This document shows, piece by piece, positions 23,886 to 32,413 of a stretch of DNA of 64,000 nt. Position 1 is the first letter of the stretch. Every line of letters begins with the position of its first letter. The DNA comes from Natrinema versiforme JCM 10478 (GTDB lineage: Archaea > Halobacteriota > Halobacteria > Halobacteriales > Natrialbaceae). The notes beneath the pieces were generated by a model, which worked only from the letters and a program-made list of their open reading frames with translations, did not search any database and was not told the DNA's origin. The translations under genes and the position numbers were made by a program. The stretch spans positions 1-64,000 of the forward strand of contig NZ_AOID01000048.1 in NCBI RefSeq assembly GCF_000337195.1. Reading direction: 5' to 3'.

Positions 23886-24104
23886 TCAAATACTGTCGCC
23901 GTCTTCCAGCCGCTGGATCGAGATCGCGATGAAATAGACGAGCATGAACAGGAAGAACCCGCCCGAGAGCCCGACGAGTTCGACGGTCCCGACGCCCCCG
24001 GGGTTGAACACGGCGAAGGCCGCCATTCCGAGGACGAACACCGCGATGATGAAGCCACCGACGGCGTAGTAGAAGGCGATATCCGACTCGAGGCGTTCGC
24101 GCAT
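23886..24104 (-). CDS. Small two-span membrane protein
   Basis: A 72-residue protein: polar head MRERLESDIA, then two membrane helices (YAVGGFIIAVFVLGMAAFAVF and LSGGFFLFMLVYFIAISI), then acidic tail QRLEDGDSI. I start at the ATG at 24104. A TATA-like ACTTATAC about 25 bases upstream predicts a leaderless mRNA starting at or near this ATG, whereas the longer open frame upstream would lie before the promoter. It is divergent from the Lrp gene, 84 bases apart. I recognise no named family. Confidence 0.7.
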   Translation of the reverse strand: MRERLESDIAFYYAVGGFIIAVFVLGMAAFAVFNPGGVGTVELVGLSGGFFLFMLVYFIAISIQRLEDGDSI

Positions 24105-24188
24105 GTCTTTCCCTTTCGGCTCCCCGTATAAGTATTCGAAGTCTTGCGAGCCGAAGTATCTTATAGCCGCCGCGGCCAACGGGAGCGT

Positions 24189-24653
24189 ATGGCGGACTAC
24201 GACCTCGACGCGGTCGACCGGGAGATCCTCTACGCGCTCCAAGAGGAGGCGCGGAACCTCTCCTCGAGCGAGATCGCCGACCGGACCGACGCCTCCTCGA
24301 GTACGGTCCGCAAGCGCATTCAGCGACTGGAGTCGGAAGGAGTCATCAAGGGGTACAGCGCGAACATCGATTACACGAAGTCCGGCTATCCGATCCGGAT
24401 GCTGCTGTTCTGTACCGCGCCGATCCCCGAGCGCGGGGAGTACATCGACGACCTGCTCGAGATTTCGGGGGTCGTCTCGGTCCAGGAACTGATCACGGGC
24501 GAACAGAACCTCCTCGTGACGGTCGTCGTCGAAAACGACAGGGACGTGACCCCGATCGCACAGCAGCTCGCGGACATGGGACTGACGATCACGGACGAGG
24601 TACTCGTTCGGAGCCACCAGTCGACCTCGTTCGACGAGTTTTCCTCCCGCTGA
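24189..24653 (+). CDS. Lrp/AsnC family regulator
   Basis: A 154-residue DNA-binding regulator. The N-terminal helix-turn-helix is at about 5-60 (DLDAVDREILYALQEEARN; SEIADRTDASSSTVRKRIQR). A linker DYTKSGYPIRMLL follows, then an effector domain with an alpha/beta RAM-like fold (GVVSVQELITGEQNLLVTVV). Such proteins sense amino acids or related molecules and form octamers. A TATA-like CTTATAGCC lies about 25 bases upstream. It precedes dabB on the same strand by 278 bases, so it may regulate the carbon pump, but this is positional inference only. Confidence 0.9.
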   Translation: MADYDLDAVDREILYALQEEARNLSSSEIADRTDASSSTVRKRIQRLESEGVIKGYSANIDYTKSGYPIRMLLFCTAPIPERGEYIDDLLEISGVVSVQELITGEQNLLVTVVVENDRDVTPIAQQLADMGLTITDEVLVRSHQSTSFDEFSSR

Positions 24654-24931
24654 TATCGCGGCCGACGGTCTCCCGGCACCGCGTCGTTGACGGTACGAGA
24701 CGCCGTTCCTTTTCCTGTTCGTCTGGTACAGGCGCTCTATAACCTATCTATGGGTGTGTAATGGTATATCATGTCGTTCGAATTTGGCGATATGCGAACG
24801 AATTGTTCGAACCAAAGGCTATAATAACCACTCTGTTCATATATGGGGTAGAGACGACCAGTTGAGCAAGTGTTGCCGCGAACGACACGTCACGTCGGAC
24901 ACCGATCGCGGGCTGGTCGCCGCTAGGACAC

Positions 24932-26428
24932 ATGACCGAGGACACAGCAACGACCGACGACGACATCGCACCGCGCCCCGAACCGACGCCGCCGAGTTCG
25001 GCCGTACCCCGGGCCTCGACCTGGACGGTCTGGACGCTCTTCGTCGCCAGTCTCGGGGTCCTCGCGCTGACGATCCGGGGCGGTGCCGGCTGGGAGCTCT
25101 CGACGCTCCTGCGGGTCGACGGGTTGACCGCGGTCATGTGGGTCGTAGTCACGTTCTTCAGCGGGATCGTCCACAGCTACTCGCGGCGCTACATGGCCGG
25201 CGACCGCGACATAGAGCGGTTCTTCGGCCGCGTCTTCGGCTTTACCCTCGCGGTCATGACGATGACCGCGGCGAACCACGTCGCGCTGTTCGTGGTCGCG
25301 TGGCTGGCAATGGGCCTGCTGATGGCCGGGCTCATCGGTCATGTTCGTGACTGGCCGCAGGCCCGCGCCGCCGGCCGCATCGCCCGCCGCTACTTCCTCG
25401 CCAGCACCGCGTTACTCGCCGGCTCCGTGGCACTGCTCGCCTGGGCGACCGGCGCGACGACGCTTACGGGCGTCCTCGGGGGCCTCGAGGGCGTCTCGGG
25501 GACGGTCGGGCTCGTCGCCGCCACGGGGATCGTCCTCGCGGCGATCATCCAGTCGGCGCTCCTGCCGTTCCACGGCTGGCTGCTGTCGTCGATGACCGCG
25601 CCGACGCCGGCCTCCGCACTGATGCACGCCGGGTTCGTCAACGCGGGCGGGGTCCTGCTGACGCGGTTCGCACCGCTGATCGGGGATCGGATCGTCGTGA
25701 TGTCGGCGATCGTCCTCGTCGGGGCGGTCAGCGCCCTGCTCGGACAGGCGATGATCCTCGTCCAGACGGACGTCAAGCGCAAACTCGGCAGTTCGACGAT
25801 CGCCCAGATGGGCTTTATGATACTCCAGTGCGGGCTCGGCTTTTTCGCCGCCGCGATCGCCCATCTCATCCTGCACGGCTTCTACAAGGCGTATCTCTTC
25901 CTCTCGTCGGGGGCGAGCGTCGAGCGCGCGGCCCCCAAAGACGCGGCCCACACCGAACTGGGATTCTCGGGGATCGCTGTTAGCCTCCTGACGGCCGTCG
26001 GCGGCGGCGTGCTGTTCGGCGTCCTCACCGGAAAGGCGACGAGCCTGACGCTGAACAGCGGCACCATCCTGACGCTGGTCGTGGTCCTGACGACGCTGAC
26101 CGCGGCTCGAGACATCCTCCAGCGGTCGACCCTGCCGACGGCGGTCCGGTTCGTCAGCGTCCCGCTGATCGTCCTGACCGCGATCGGCGGCTACGCCGTC
26201 GCGTTCAACGCCGTCTCGAGGATGCTCTCGGGCGTCCCGATGACCCACGTTTCCACCGAGATGACGCCGGTCCACTACCTCGTCGTCGCCCTCTTTATCG
26301 GTGCGTACCTCGCGGCGGAACTGGGGTGGCTCCGCTCGAGCGAACGCCTCTACGTCGCCCTGCTGAACGTCTCGCAACCGGACTCGACGACCGTTCTCAC
26401 CAGTACGGAGGAATACAATGACGCGTAA
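24932..26428 (+). CDS. dabB: DabB-type proton-conducting membrane subunit (NuoL-like)
   Basis: Membrane partner of DabA: couples a cation gradient to the uptake of inorganic carbon. The 498-residue protein has about 12-13 spans and the proton-pumping antiporter family motifs. These include ALLPFHGWLLSSMTAPTPAS, ALMHAGFVNAGGVLLTRFAP, DVKRKLGSSTIAQMGFMILQ and AIAHLILHGFYKAYLFLSSG. It is not part of a complex I operon. It overlaps the following dabA by 11 bases, which is the diagnostic DabB-DabA pairing. The acidic Pro-rich N-terminus (about 30 residues) is haloarchaeal. Without the dabA neighbour it could be mistaken for an NADH dehydrogenase or Mrp subunit. Confidence 0.93.
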   Translation: MTEDTATTDDDIAPRPEPTPPSSAVPRASTWTVWTLFVASLGVLALTIRGGAGWELSTLLRVDGLTAVMWVVVTFFSGIVHSYSRRYMAGDRDIERFFGRVFGFTLAVMTMTAANHVALFVVAWLAMGLLMAGLIGHVRDWPQARAAGRIARRYFLASTALLAGSVALLAWATGATTLTGVLGGLEGVSGTVGLVAATGIVLAAIIQSALLPFHGWLLSSMTAPTPASALMHAGFVNAGGVLLTRFAPLIGDRIVVMSAIVLVGAVSALLGQAMILVQTDVKRKLGSSTIAQMGFMILQCGLGFFAAAIAHLILHGFYKAYLFLSSGASVERAAPKDAAHTELGFSGIAVSLLTAVGGGVLFGVLTGKATSLTLNSGTILTLVVVLTTLTAARDILQRSTLPTAVRFVSVPLIVLTAIGGYAVAFNAVSRMLSGVPMTHVSTEMTPVHYLVVALFIGAYLAAELGWLRSSERLYVALLNVSQPDSTTVLTSTEEYNDA

Positions 26429-28883
26429 GGAAGCCGACGACGCCCGTCGCATCGAGGAGAGCATCGACCACGCGGCCGAACGCATCGGCTCGGTCTGGCC
26501 GCTGCACTCGTTCGTCACGGCAAACCCCCTCTCGGGGTTTGAGGACGAGCCGTTCCACCGGGCCGTCGCCGAGGCCGAGGACCTGTTCGGCGGGCGGGGG
26601 TATCCCCACCCGTCGGTCTTCCGCCGCGCATGGGAGTCGGGCCGGATCGATGCCGACGCGCTCCGGACGGAACTCGCGGCCCACGGGATCGACCGCGATC
26701 CCGATACGCTCCTCGAGGAAATGGCCGAGGCCGAAGCGGAACGCGATGCCGCCGAGGCCGACGACGCGACCGAGGCCGTCGATCGAGTCCTCTCGAAGTG
26801 GCTCGCGGCCTTCCTCGACGAGGGCCAGGCCAAGTGGCCGATGCCAAACCGGGAAGACGGGTTCTATCAGGCGTGGCGAACGGTGGCCCCCCACGACGGG
26901 GACATCCCGGGCTGTGACGACGCCGACGACCTCCCCGAGACGGCGATCGGGGCGCTCGAGTCGGCACTCGGCGACTACCCCGAAGGGCGCTGGGTGGAGA
27001 TCCTCGAAGCCCACCTCGCCGCCCTCCCGGGCTGGAGCGGGTTCATCAACCAACGGATCGACGACGACGTCGACCCGTGGCAGGAGTCGTACCCGATCAC
27101 GCTGGTCCAGTACCTCGCAGTGCGGCTCGCGCTTACGGATCTGCTGGATGCGCCGGTCGACCTCGCTGCGGACTCCGAAACCGCCGACCCGGACGCGGAC
27201 GGCGACGACGTGCCGCTTCCCGAAATCTGGCTGACCGCCTGGGAGAAGAGCTACCGCGAACGGCTCCTCGAGGGGATCGACGACTCGGTGTCCGAGTCCG
27301 GCGACGCCGCCGACCGGCCGGCCGCCCAACTCGTGTTCTGTATCGATACCCGCTCTGAGGTGATCCGCCGCCACATCGAGACCCAAGGCCCCTACGAGAC
27401 CCACGGCTACGCGGGCTTTTTCGGCGTGCCGATGCGCCACCGGGGCCACGAGGCCGCGGCCGACACCGACGCCTGTCCGCCGATCGTCGACCCTGAACAC
27501 CGGATCGTCGACCGACCCGACGACGCCGAGGCAGTCGCCGATCGCGACCGCTGGACCGGGCTCGCCGCGGCGGCCCGCAACCACTTCAAGACCCTCAAAT
27601 CGAACCTCGTCGCCGCCTTCACATTCGTTGAGGGTGCCGGCAGCGCCTACGGCTCGGCGATGACCGCGCGGACCCTGTCGCCGTCGTCGATCGCGACACT
27701 CGAGTCCGCCCTCGAGGACCGCGTCCCGAGCGTTCCCGCGGTCGCTTCGCCCGCCGTCGACTACGAGGAGTACGACGACCGCGATCACGCCGGCCACGAC
27801 CTCCCGCAGGGACTGAGCCACGAGGAAAAGGTCGAGTACGCCCAGAACGCCTTCGAACTGATGGGGTGGACGGCGTTCGCCCGACTGGTCGTCTTCGCGG
27901 GCCACGCCAGCGAGACGACGAACAACCCCTTCGACTCGAGTCTGGACTGCGGGGCCTGTGCCGGGAACCCCGGCGGCCCCAACGCCCGCGTTCTCGCGAC
28001 GATCTGTAACGACGCGGACGTCCGGGCGACCCTCCGCGAGCGCGGGATCGATATCCCCGACGACACCGTCTTCCTCGCGGCCGAACACAACACGACGACC
28101 GACGAGATCACGCTCTTCGACGCGGTCGTCCCCGAGAGCCACCGCGAAGACCTCGCGCAACTGCGCGCCGACCTCGAGCGCGCTCAGGCCGGGGCCGCGG
28201 CCGAGCGCACCGCATCGGTCGGCGACGGCGAGGAAGCCGTCGACGAGGTCGAGCGCAAGGCGGCCGACTGGGCCGAAACCCGCCCCGAGTGGGGACTGGC
28301 CGGCAACGCCTCCTTCGTCATCGGCCCGCGCGAACTGACCGCCGACCGGAACCTCGACGGGCGCGCGTTCCTCCACTCCTACGACTGGTCCGTCGATCCG
28401 GACGGCGACGCCCTCGAGGCGATCGTCACGGGCCCGCTCGTGGTCACGCAGTGGATCAACAACCAGTACTACTTCGCGACGGTCGACAACGCCGCCTACG
28501 GCAGCGGCTCGAAGGTCACTCAGAACCCGGTCGGCAACGTCGGCGTCGTCCAGGGCAACGGCGGCGACCTGATGACCGGGCTCCCGCTGCAGTCGCTCAA
28601 TATCGACGACGAGCGCCCCTTCCACCAGCCGCTGCGCCTGACCGCGGTGATCCACGCGCCGGTCGAGCGCGTGACCGAGATCCTCCGCGAGCACGAGGAC
28701 GTCCGCACGCTGCTCGACAACGGCTGGATCGGCGACCTGACCGTCGTCGACCCCGAAGAGGACAACGAGGCGTTCCACTACGCGGGCGAGCTCGAGTGGG
28801 CGGCCGATACCGAACTCGACGTCGAGACGACGGCAGAGTCCGAGCCCGCGACGCCGCCCGCACAGCCGGCGGACGACGACTGA
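26418..28883 (+). CDS. dabA: DabA, zinc-dependent inorganic-carbon pump subunit (DUF2309)
   Basis: Cytoplasmic beta-carbonic-anhydrase-like subunit thought to hydrate CO2 vectorially to bicarbonate when coupled to DabB. The 821-residue protein has the probable zinc and catalytic residues Cys308 and Asp310 in VFCIDTRSEVIRRH, His496 in FAGHASETTNNP and Cys511 in DCGACAGNPGG. The His-Cys spacing of 15 matches the bacterial DabA (His524-Cys539 in Halothiobacillus, from memory). Other family segments are PLHSFVTANPLSGF, FFGVPMRHRGH and WINNQYYFATVDN. All key residues are kept, so it is probably active. Its ATG lies inside the end of dabB, giving coupled translation. Confidence 0.95.
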   Translation: MTRKEADDARRIEESIDHAAERIGSVWPLHSFVTANPLSGFEDEPFHRAVAEAEDLFGGRGYPHPSVFRRAWESGRIDADALRTELAAHGIDRDPDTLLEEMAEAEAERDAAEADDATEAVDRVLSKWLAAFLDEGQAKWPMPNREDGFYQAWRTVAPHDGDIPGCDDADDLPETAIGALESALGDYPEGRWVEILEAHLAALPGWSGFINQRIDDDVDPWQESYPITLVQYLAVRLALTDLLDAPVDLAADSETADPDADGDDVPLPEIWLTAWEKSYRERLLEGIDDSVSESGDAADRPAAQLVFCIDTRSEVIRRHIETQGPYETHGYAGFFGVPMRHRGHEAAADTDACPPIVDPEHRIVDRPDDAEAVADRDRWTGLAAAARNHFKTLKSNLVAAFTFVEGAGSAYGSAMTARTLSPSSIATLESALEDRVPSVPAVASPAVDYEEYDDRDHAGHDLPQGLSHEEKVEYAQNAFELMGWTAFARLVVFAGHASETTNNPFDSSLDCGACAGNPGGPNARVLATICNDADVRATLRERGIDIPDDTVFLAAEHNTTTDEITLFDAVVPESHREDLAQLRADLERAQAGAAAERTASVGDGEEAVDEVERKAADWAETRPEWGLAGNASFVIGPRELTADRNLDGRAFLHSYDWSVDPDGDALEAIVTGPLVVTQWINNQYYFATVDNAAYGSGSKVTQNPVGNVGVVQGNGGDLMTGLPLQSLNIDDERPFHQPLRLTAVIHAPVERVTEILREHEDVRTLLDNGWIGDLTVVDPEEDNEAFHYAGELEWAADTELDVETTAESEPATPPAQPADDD

Positions 28884-29084
28884 CGACGCTCTCGGGGAGC
28901 GATCGGTTTTCCCGCCGTCACGATTGGATCAGTCATAGCCGCGTGGCTCCTCTCACTCTCGAATTTTGCTGGATCAACCGAGGAACCCGCGAGTGATTCG
29001 CGAAGCGGTTGGGACGGGAGCCACTGCAAAGACAGCGCGCGCACCCGTCAGCCCGTCTGGAGAGCGTGAAAAATCGGACCGCGG

Positions 29085-29723
29085 TCAGTTTCCGGTTCCG
29101 AGGTAGGTGTGGACGGCGTTTGCCTCCTCGAGTTCGTCCGCGAGGGCGACGGCGAAGTCCTCCATCGAAATGTAGCTGTCTCCCTCGTCGTCGGTCACGA
29201 GTTCGCGGTCGGCGGTCCGGTACTCGCCGGTTCGCTCGCCGGGTTCGATCAGCGCGGCGGGCGCGACGTACGTCCATCGCAGATCGTCGGCGTCGCTGAG
29301 GATATCGTACGCATCGATGGCCGCGCGAGCGACCGGCTCCCACTCCTCGGGGAAGTCCTCCGTCTCGATGAGGTAGGTGTCGGGACCGACCTCGAGCCCG
29401 CCGGCTCCGCCGGTCCAGACGAGGCGGTCGACGCCTGCGCGGCGCAGCCCGTCGATTACGGCCGCTATCATGTCGGTGAGGATCTCGGGTGACTCGTCGT
29501 CACTCGGGCCGAGCGCCGACACCACGGCGTCGTGACCCGCCGCGAGCTTCGCGATGTCGTTCGCGTCGGTCGCGTCTCCGGCAACGGCGACGAAGTCGTC
29601 GTCATCAATTCCTTCGACCGTTCCGCTCCGGGAGACGCCGGTGACCTCGTGACCGCGGTCGAGGAGTTCAGCAGCCGTTCGCCGTCCGATTCGCCCGCTC
29701 GCACCGAGTAGGAGTACGTTCAT
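29085..29723 (-). CDS. NAD(P)-binding SDR-like protein (NmrA/YwnB type)
   Basis: A 212-residue atypical short-chain dehydrogenase. The N-terminal Rossmann motif is GASGRIGRRTAAELLDRGH (residues about 8-26), and FVAVAGDATDANDIAKLAAG marks the second and third strands. VVSALGPSDDESPE and WTGGAGGLEVGPD follow. There is no clear YxxxK catalytic pair, so it could be a redox sensor or flavin/NADP-binding protein rather than an enzyme. It is divergent from a HxlR regulator, a frequent pairing in which the regulator controls the oxidoreductase. Confidence 0.85.
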   Translation of the reverse strand: MNVLLLGASGRIGRRTAAELLDRGHEVTGVSRSGTVEGIDDDDFVAVAGDATDANDIAKLAAGHDAVVSALGPSDDESPEILTDMIAAVIDGLRRAGVDRLVWTGGAGGLEVGPDTYLIETEDFPEEWEPVARAAIDAYDILSDADDLRWTYVAPAALIEPGERTGEYRTADRELVTDDEGDSYISMEDFAVALADELEEANAVHTYLGTGN

Positions 29724-29796
29724 GTTGGGAGTTGCGTTCGCTGATGGCCGTCGCGCGATATCGGGACGGTCCCCGCGATCGCGGTTACACCATCAT

Positions 29797-29852
29797 ACTT
29801 GGTCATGGGACGTGACGTTAATATAGTTCAGCGAACGTTCGTCTGACCAAGT
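29797..29852. promoter_or_regulatory. Inverted repeat between the SDR and HxlR genes
   Basis: ACTTGGTCA (29797-29805) and TGACCAAGT (29844-29852) are perfect 9-base inverted arms with a TATA-like TTAATATAG between them at 29819-29827. The second arm ends 7 bases before the HxlR start codon. It is a good candidate for an HxlR operator. Confidence 0.5.
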
Positions 29853-29859
29853 CACACCG

Positions 29860-30195
29860 ATGTCATCGGACGCTACTCTCGAGACGAAGTACGGGGACTG
29901 TCCGGTAATCAAGACCCTCGAAGAGGTCGGTTCCCGGTGGCGGATGACCGTTATCCACGTCCTCCGCGAGGGCGAGCTCCGGTTCAACGAACTCAAGCGC
30001 GCGACGGACGCGAACTCGCAGACGCTGTCCCGCGTGCTCGACGATCTGGAGGAGAAAGAATACGTCGACCGCCGAGTCGATGACGGGAGTCCGGTCGCCG
30101 TTTACTATTCGCTGACGCCGAAGGGTCGAGAACTCCTTTCGGCGTTCGATGAAATCTACGAGTGGGGCCAGAAGTGGATTACCGACGAAACGTGA
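29860..30195 (+). CDS. HxlR family winged-helix regulator
   Basis: A 111-residue protein with the HxlR pattern: conserved Cys near the N-terminus (KYGDCPVIKTLEEVGSRWR, about residues 10-28) that can sense oxidants or aldehydes. The recognition region is LRFNELKRATDANSQTLSRV, and the wing is VDDGSPVAVYYSLTPKGREL. Such proteins bind as dimers to inverted repeats and usually control an adjacent oxidoreductase, here the divergent SDR-like gene. Length matches the family (100-120). Confidence 0.92.
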   Translation: MSSDATLETKYGDCPVIKTLEEVGSRWRMTVIHVLREGELRFNELKRATDANSQTLSRVLDDLEEKEYVDRRVDDGSPVAVYYSLTPKGRELLSAFDEIYEWGQKWITDET

Positions 30196-30284
30196 CGGCC
30201 ATCGGTCGATACGGACACGGGAGCGGTCGCGGAACGGGATTCTGATCCGCGCTCGTTCGGGATCCGAGCGCACCGCACGGGACA

Positions 30285-30986
30285 CTAATAGAGCAGACTT
30301 CGAATCGTCGCTTCGTAGCCGTCCGGCACCAGTTCGACGAGCGCCTCGCGCTCAGTTTCGCCGTCGACGGTGACGAGATAGGTACGCCCGGGGCGCTCGC
30401 CGTAGACGCCCTGAAAGTCGTAGACGAAGCCGTAGACAGTGACCCGGTCCGGAACGTCCGCGGCGGCACACAGCGAGCGGGCCTGATAGCCGACGTTGTA
30501 CTCGACGAGTTGGTTGATGATGGTGTCGGCGGCGGCATCGCGGTCGATGCGATCGCTCTCGAGGGCTTCCTCGACCACGGGGACGAGCATATCGACCCAC
30601 TTGTCGACGCCGCGCGGCCCGGGCGGCTCCGCGCCGATCGCGACGTGGTAGGCCGCGGTGATAGCCCCGCAACCGGTGTGGCCCACGACGGCTACGGCGT
30701 CGGTGCCGGTATGGTAGATCGGGTAGAGGACGCCGCCGTCGATGATCCGATCGCCGTCGTCCTCGTCCCAGACCTGATTCCCGATGTTATTGGGGGTAAA
30801 GACCGCGCCCGGCCGATCGATTCCCCACATCCCCTCGTGAGAGACCCGCGAGTCCGAACAGCAGACCGCAACGACGGTCGGGTGCTGGCCCGTCTGGACG
30901 TCCGCGAAGTACCCGTCGGGCAGCGACTCGACGTGGCGACGGTTCCCGGCGAGGAGTCGCTCGAGGGTGTCGCGATCGGAGCCCAT
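30285..30986 (-). CDS. Beta-carbonic anhydrase
   Basis: Interconverts CO2 and bicarbonate using zinc. The 233-residue protein has the ligand set Cys43 and Asp45 with Arg47 (CSDSRV), and His103 and Cys106 in VGHTGCGAI. NNIGNQVW lies between. All catalytic residues are present. I start at the ATG at 30986 (MGSDRDTLERLLAGNRRHVE). The open frame continues 33 codons upstream but that part is Arg/Ser-rich. Only 1.4 kb separates it from dabA, so it may equilibrate the bicarbonate delivered by DabAB. It is on the opposite strand, hence separately transcribed. Confidence 0.92.
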   Translation of the reverse strand: MGSDRDTLERLLAGNRRHVESLPDGYFADVQTGQHPTVVAVCCSDSRVSHEGMWGIDRPGAVFTPNNIGNQVWDEDDGDRIIDGGVLYPIYHTGTDAVAVVGHTGCGAITAAYHVAIGAEPPGPRGVDKWVDMLVPVVEEALESDRIDRDAAADTIINQLVEYNVGYQARSLCAAADVPDRVTVYGFVYDFQGVYGERPGRTYLVTVDGETEREALVELVPDGYEATIRSLLY

Positions 30987-31116
30987 ACCCGACCTACACG
31001 AACGGTGAAGAAAAAGGTTCGAGCCCGCGGACTCGTCGAGGCTGAGACGACGGCTGTGCCGAGGCCCCGGGTTCCGCGAAGCCAATCTTCACCTGTGGGC
31101 GGGCCCATGAACGAGT

Positions 31117-32133
31117 ATGGCAGACACCAGACAGTGGCAACTCGCCAGTCGCCCCGTCGGCGAACCGACGATGGAGAACTTCGAACTCGTGACCGTCGAC
31201 CGTCCCGAACCGGACACCGGTGAGGTCCTCGTGAAAACGCTGTACCAGTCCGTCGATCCGTACATGCGCGGACGCATGCGCGATGCGGAATCGTACGCCG
31301 AACCCTGGGATGTCGGCGATCCCATGCAGGCCAGCGTCGTCGGCGAAGTCCTCGAGTCGAACAGCGGCCGGTTCTCCGAGGGCGACATCGTCACCGGGGA
31401 CCTCCTGTGGGCGGAACACGCGGTCGCGGACGCGAACGAACTCCAGCCCGTAAACCCCGATCACGGTCCGATCTCGACGGCGCTTGGCGTCCTCGGGATG
31501 CCCGGCGTCACCGCCTACTGGGGCCTGAACGACGTCGGCGATCCGAAACCCGGCGACACCGTCGTCGTCTCGGCGGCCGCCGGCGCGGTCGGCTCCGTTG
31601 TCGGCCAACTCGCTCGCCTCTCGGGGGCTCGCGTGGTCGGCACCGCCGGCAGCGAGGCGAAGATCGAGTGGCTCACCGAGGACCTCGGCTTCGACGCCGC
31701 GATCAACTACAAGGAGACCGACGACCTCTCGGCCGCGGTCGAGGAGGCCTGTCCCGACGGGGTCGACGTCTACTTCGACAACGTCGGCGGCCCGATCACG
31801 GACGCCGTCTGGCCCCGGCTGAACGTCGACGCACGCGTCGCGGTCTGCGGACAGATCGCGCTCTACAACGAGACCGACGTGCCGACCGGGCCGCGAAAGC
31901 TCGCGAAACTCATCGAGAGCCGCGCGACGGTCGAAGGCCTCCTCGTCAGCGACTACCAGCCCCGATGGGGCGAGGCGCTCGAGCGGCTCTCGACGTTCGT
32001 CCAGAACGGCGATGTCGAGTACCGCGAGAACGTCGTCGAGGGCTTCGAGAACGCCCCCGACGCGTTCCTCGGGCTGTTCGACGGCGATAACATCGGCAAG
32101 CAACTTGTCAGGGTCGCCGAGCGCGGCGACTGA
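31117..32133 (+). CDS. NADP-dependent MDR oxidoreductase (prostaglandin reductase-like)
   Basis: A 338-residue medium-chain reductase of the zinc-independent leukotriene B4 / alkenal reductase group. The N-terminal GroES-like domain contains LYQSVDPYMRGRMRD. The Rossmann fold has AAAGAVGSVVGQLARLSGAR, with GTAGSEAK binding the NADP phosphate side. DVYFDNVGGPITDAVWPRLN is a family motif, as is VCGQIALYNETDVPTGP. It reduces the double bond of alpha,beta-unsaturated carbonyls in known members. The natural substrate here is unknown. Monocistronic, divergent from the carbonic anhydrase. Confidence 0.92.
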   Translation: MADTRQWQLASRPVGEPTMENFELVTVDRPEPDTGEVLVKTLYQSVDPYMRGRMRDAESYAEPWDVGDPMQASVVGEVLESNSGRFSEGDIVTGDLLWAEHAVADANELQPVNPDHGPISTALGVLGMPGVTAYWGLNDVGDPKPGDTVVVSAAAGAVGSVVGQLARLSGARVVGTAGSEAKIEWLTEDLGFDAAINYKETDDLSAAVEEACPDGVDVYFDNVGGPITDAVWPRLNVDARVAVCGQIALYNETDVPTGPRKLAKLIESRATVEGLLVSDYQPRWGEALERLSTFVQNGDVEYRENVVEGFENAPDAFLGLFDGDNIGKQLVRVAERGD

Positions 32134-32278
32134 CTGCTCGCCCTCGAGTACCGTCAGTTCGATTTTCCGCTCGAGTGATTTACGCCCGTTGTCCGCTGAA
32201 TCGACGCGTTAGTCTCTCTAAAGCCAGAAAACAGTCAACTCACTCCGCTGCCCACTGACTGGCGCAGTAGAACGTGGG

Positions 32279-32386
32279 ATGAAACCACACCACGCTGGGC
32301 GGCAGCGATCTGTGAAACGCGTTCTCAGCGACGATCCCGAGTTACGCACGGATATCGAATCGAACAGGCCAACGGGGGAGCCGTGA
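32279..32386 (+). CDS. Possible 35-residue small ORF
   Basis: An ATG at 32279 opens 35 codons (SVKRVLSDDPELRTDIESNR in the centre), ending TGA. The second half is acidic and helix-like, as in haloarchaeal proteins, but there is no TATA-like box or recognisable partner. It could be a fragment of a lost gene. The surrounding 280 bases hold nothing else I can support. Confidence 0.25.
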   Translation: MKPHHAGRQRSVKRVLSDDPELRTDIESNRPTGEP

Positions 32387-32413
32387 GCCCGTGAGGCGGC
32401 GCTCGACCGCGCC

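Noticed and set aside
26397-28778. 793-codon minus-strand frame antisense to dabA
   Set aside because: Pure shadow of the GC-rich dabA gene. The product has no domain and dabA is unambiguous.
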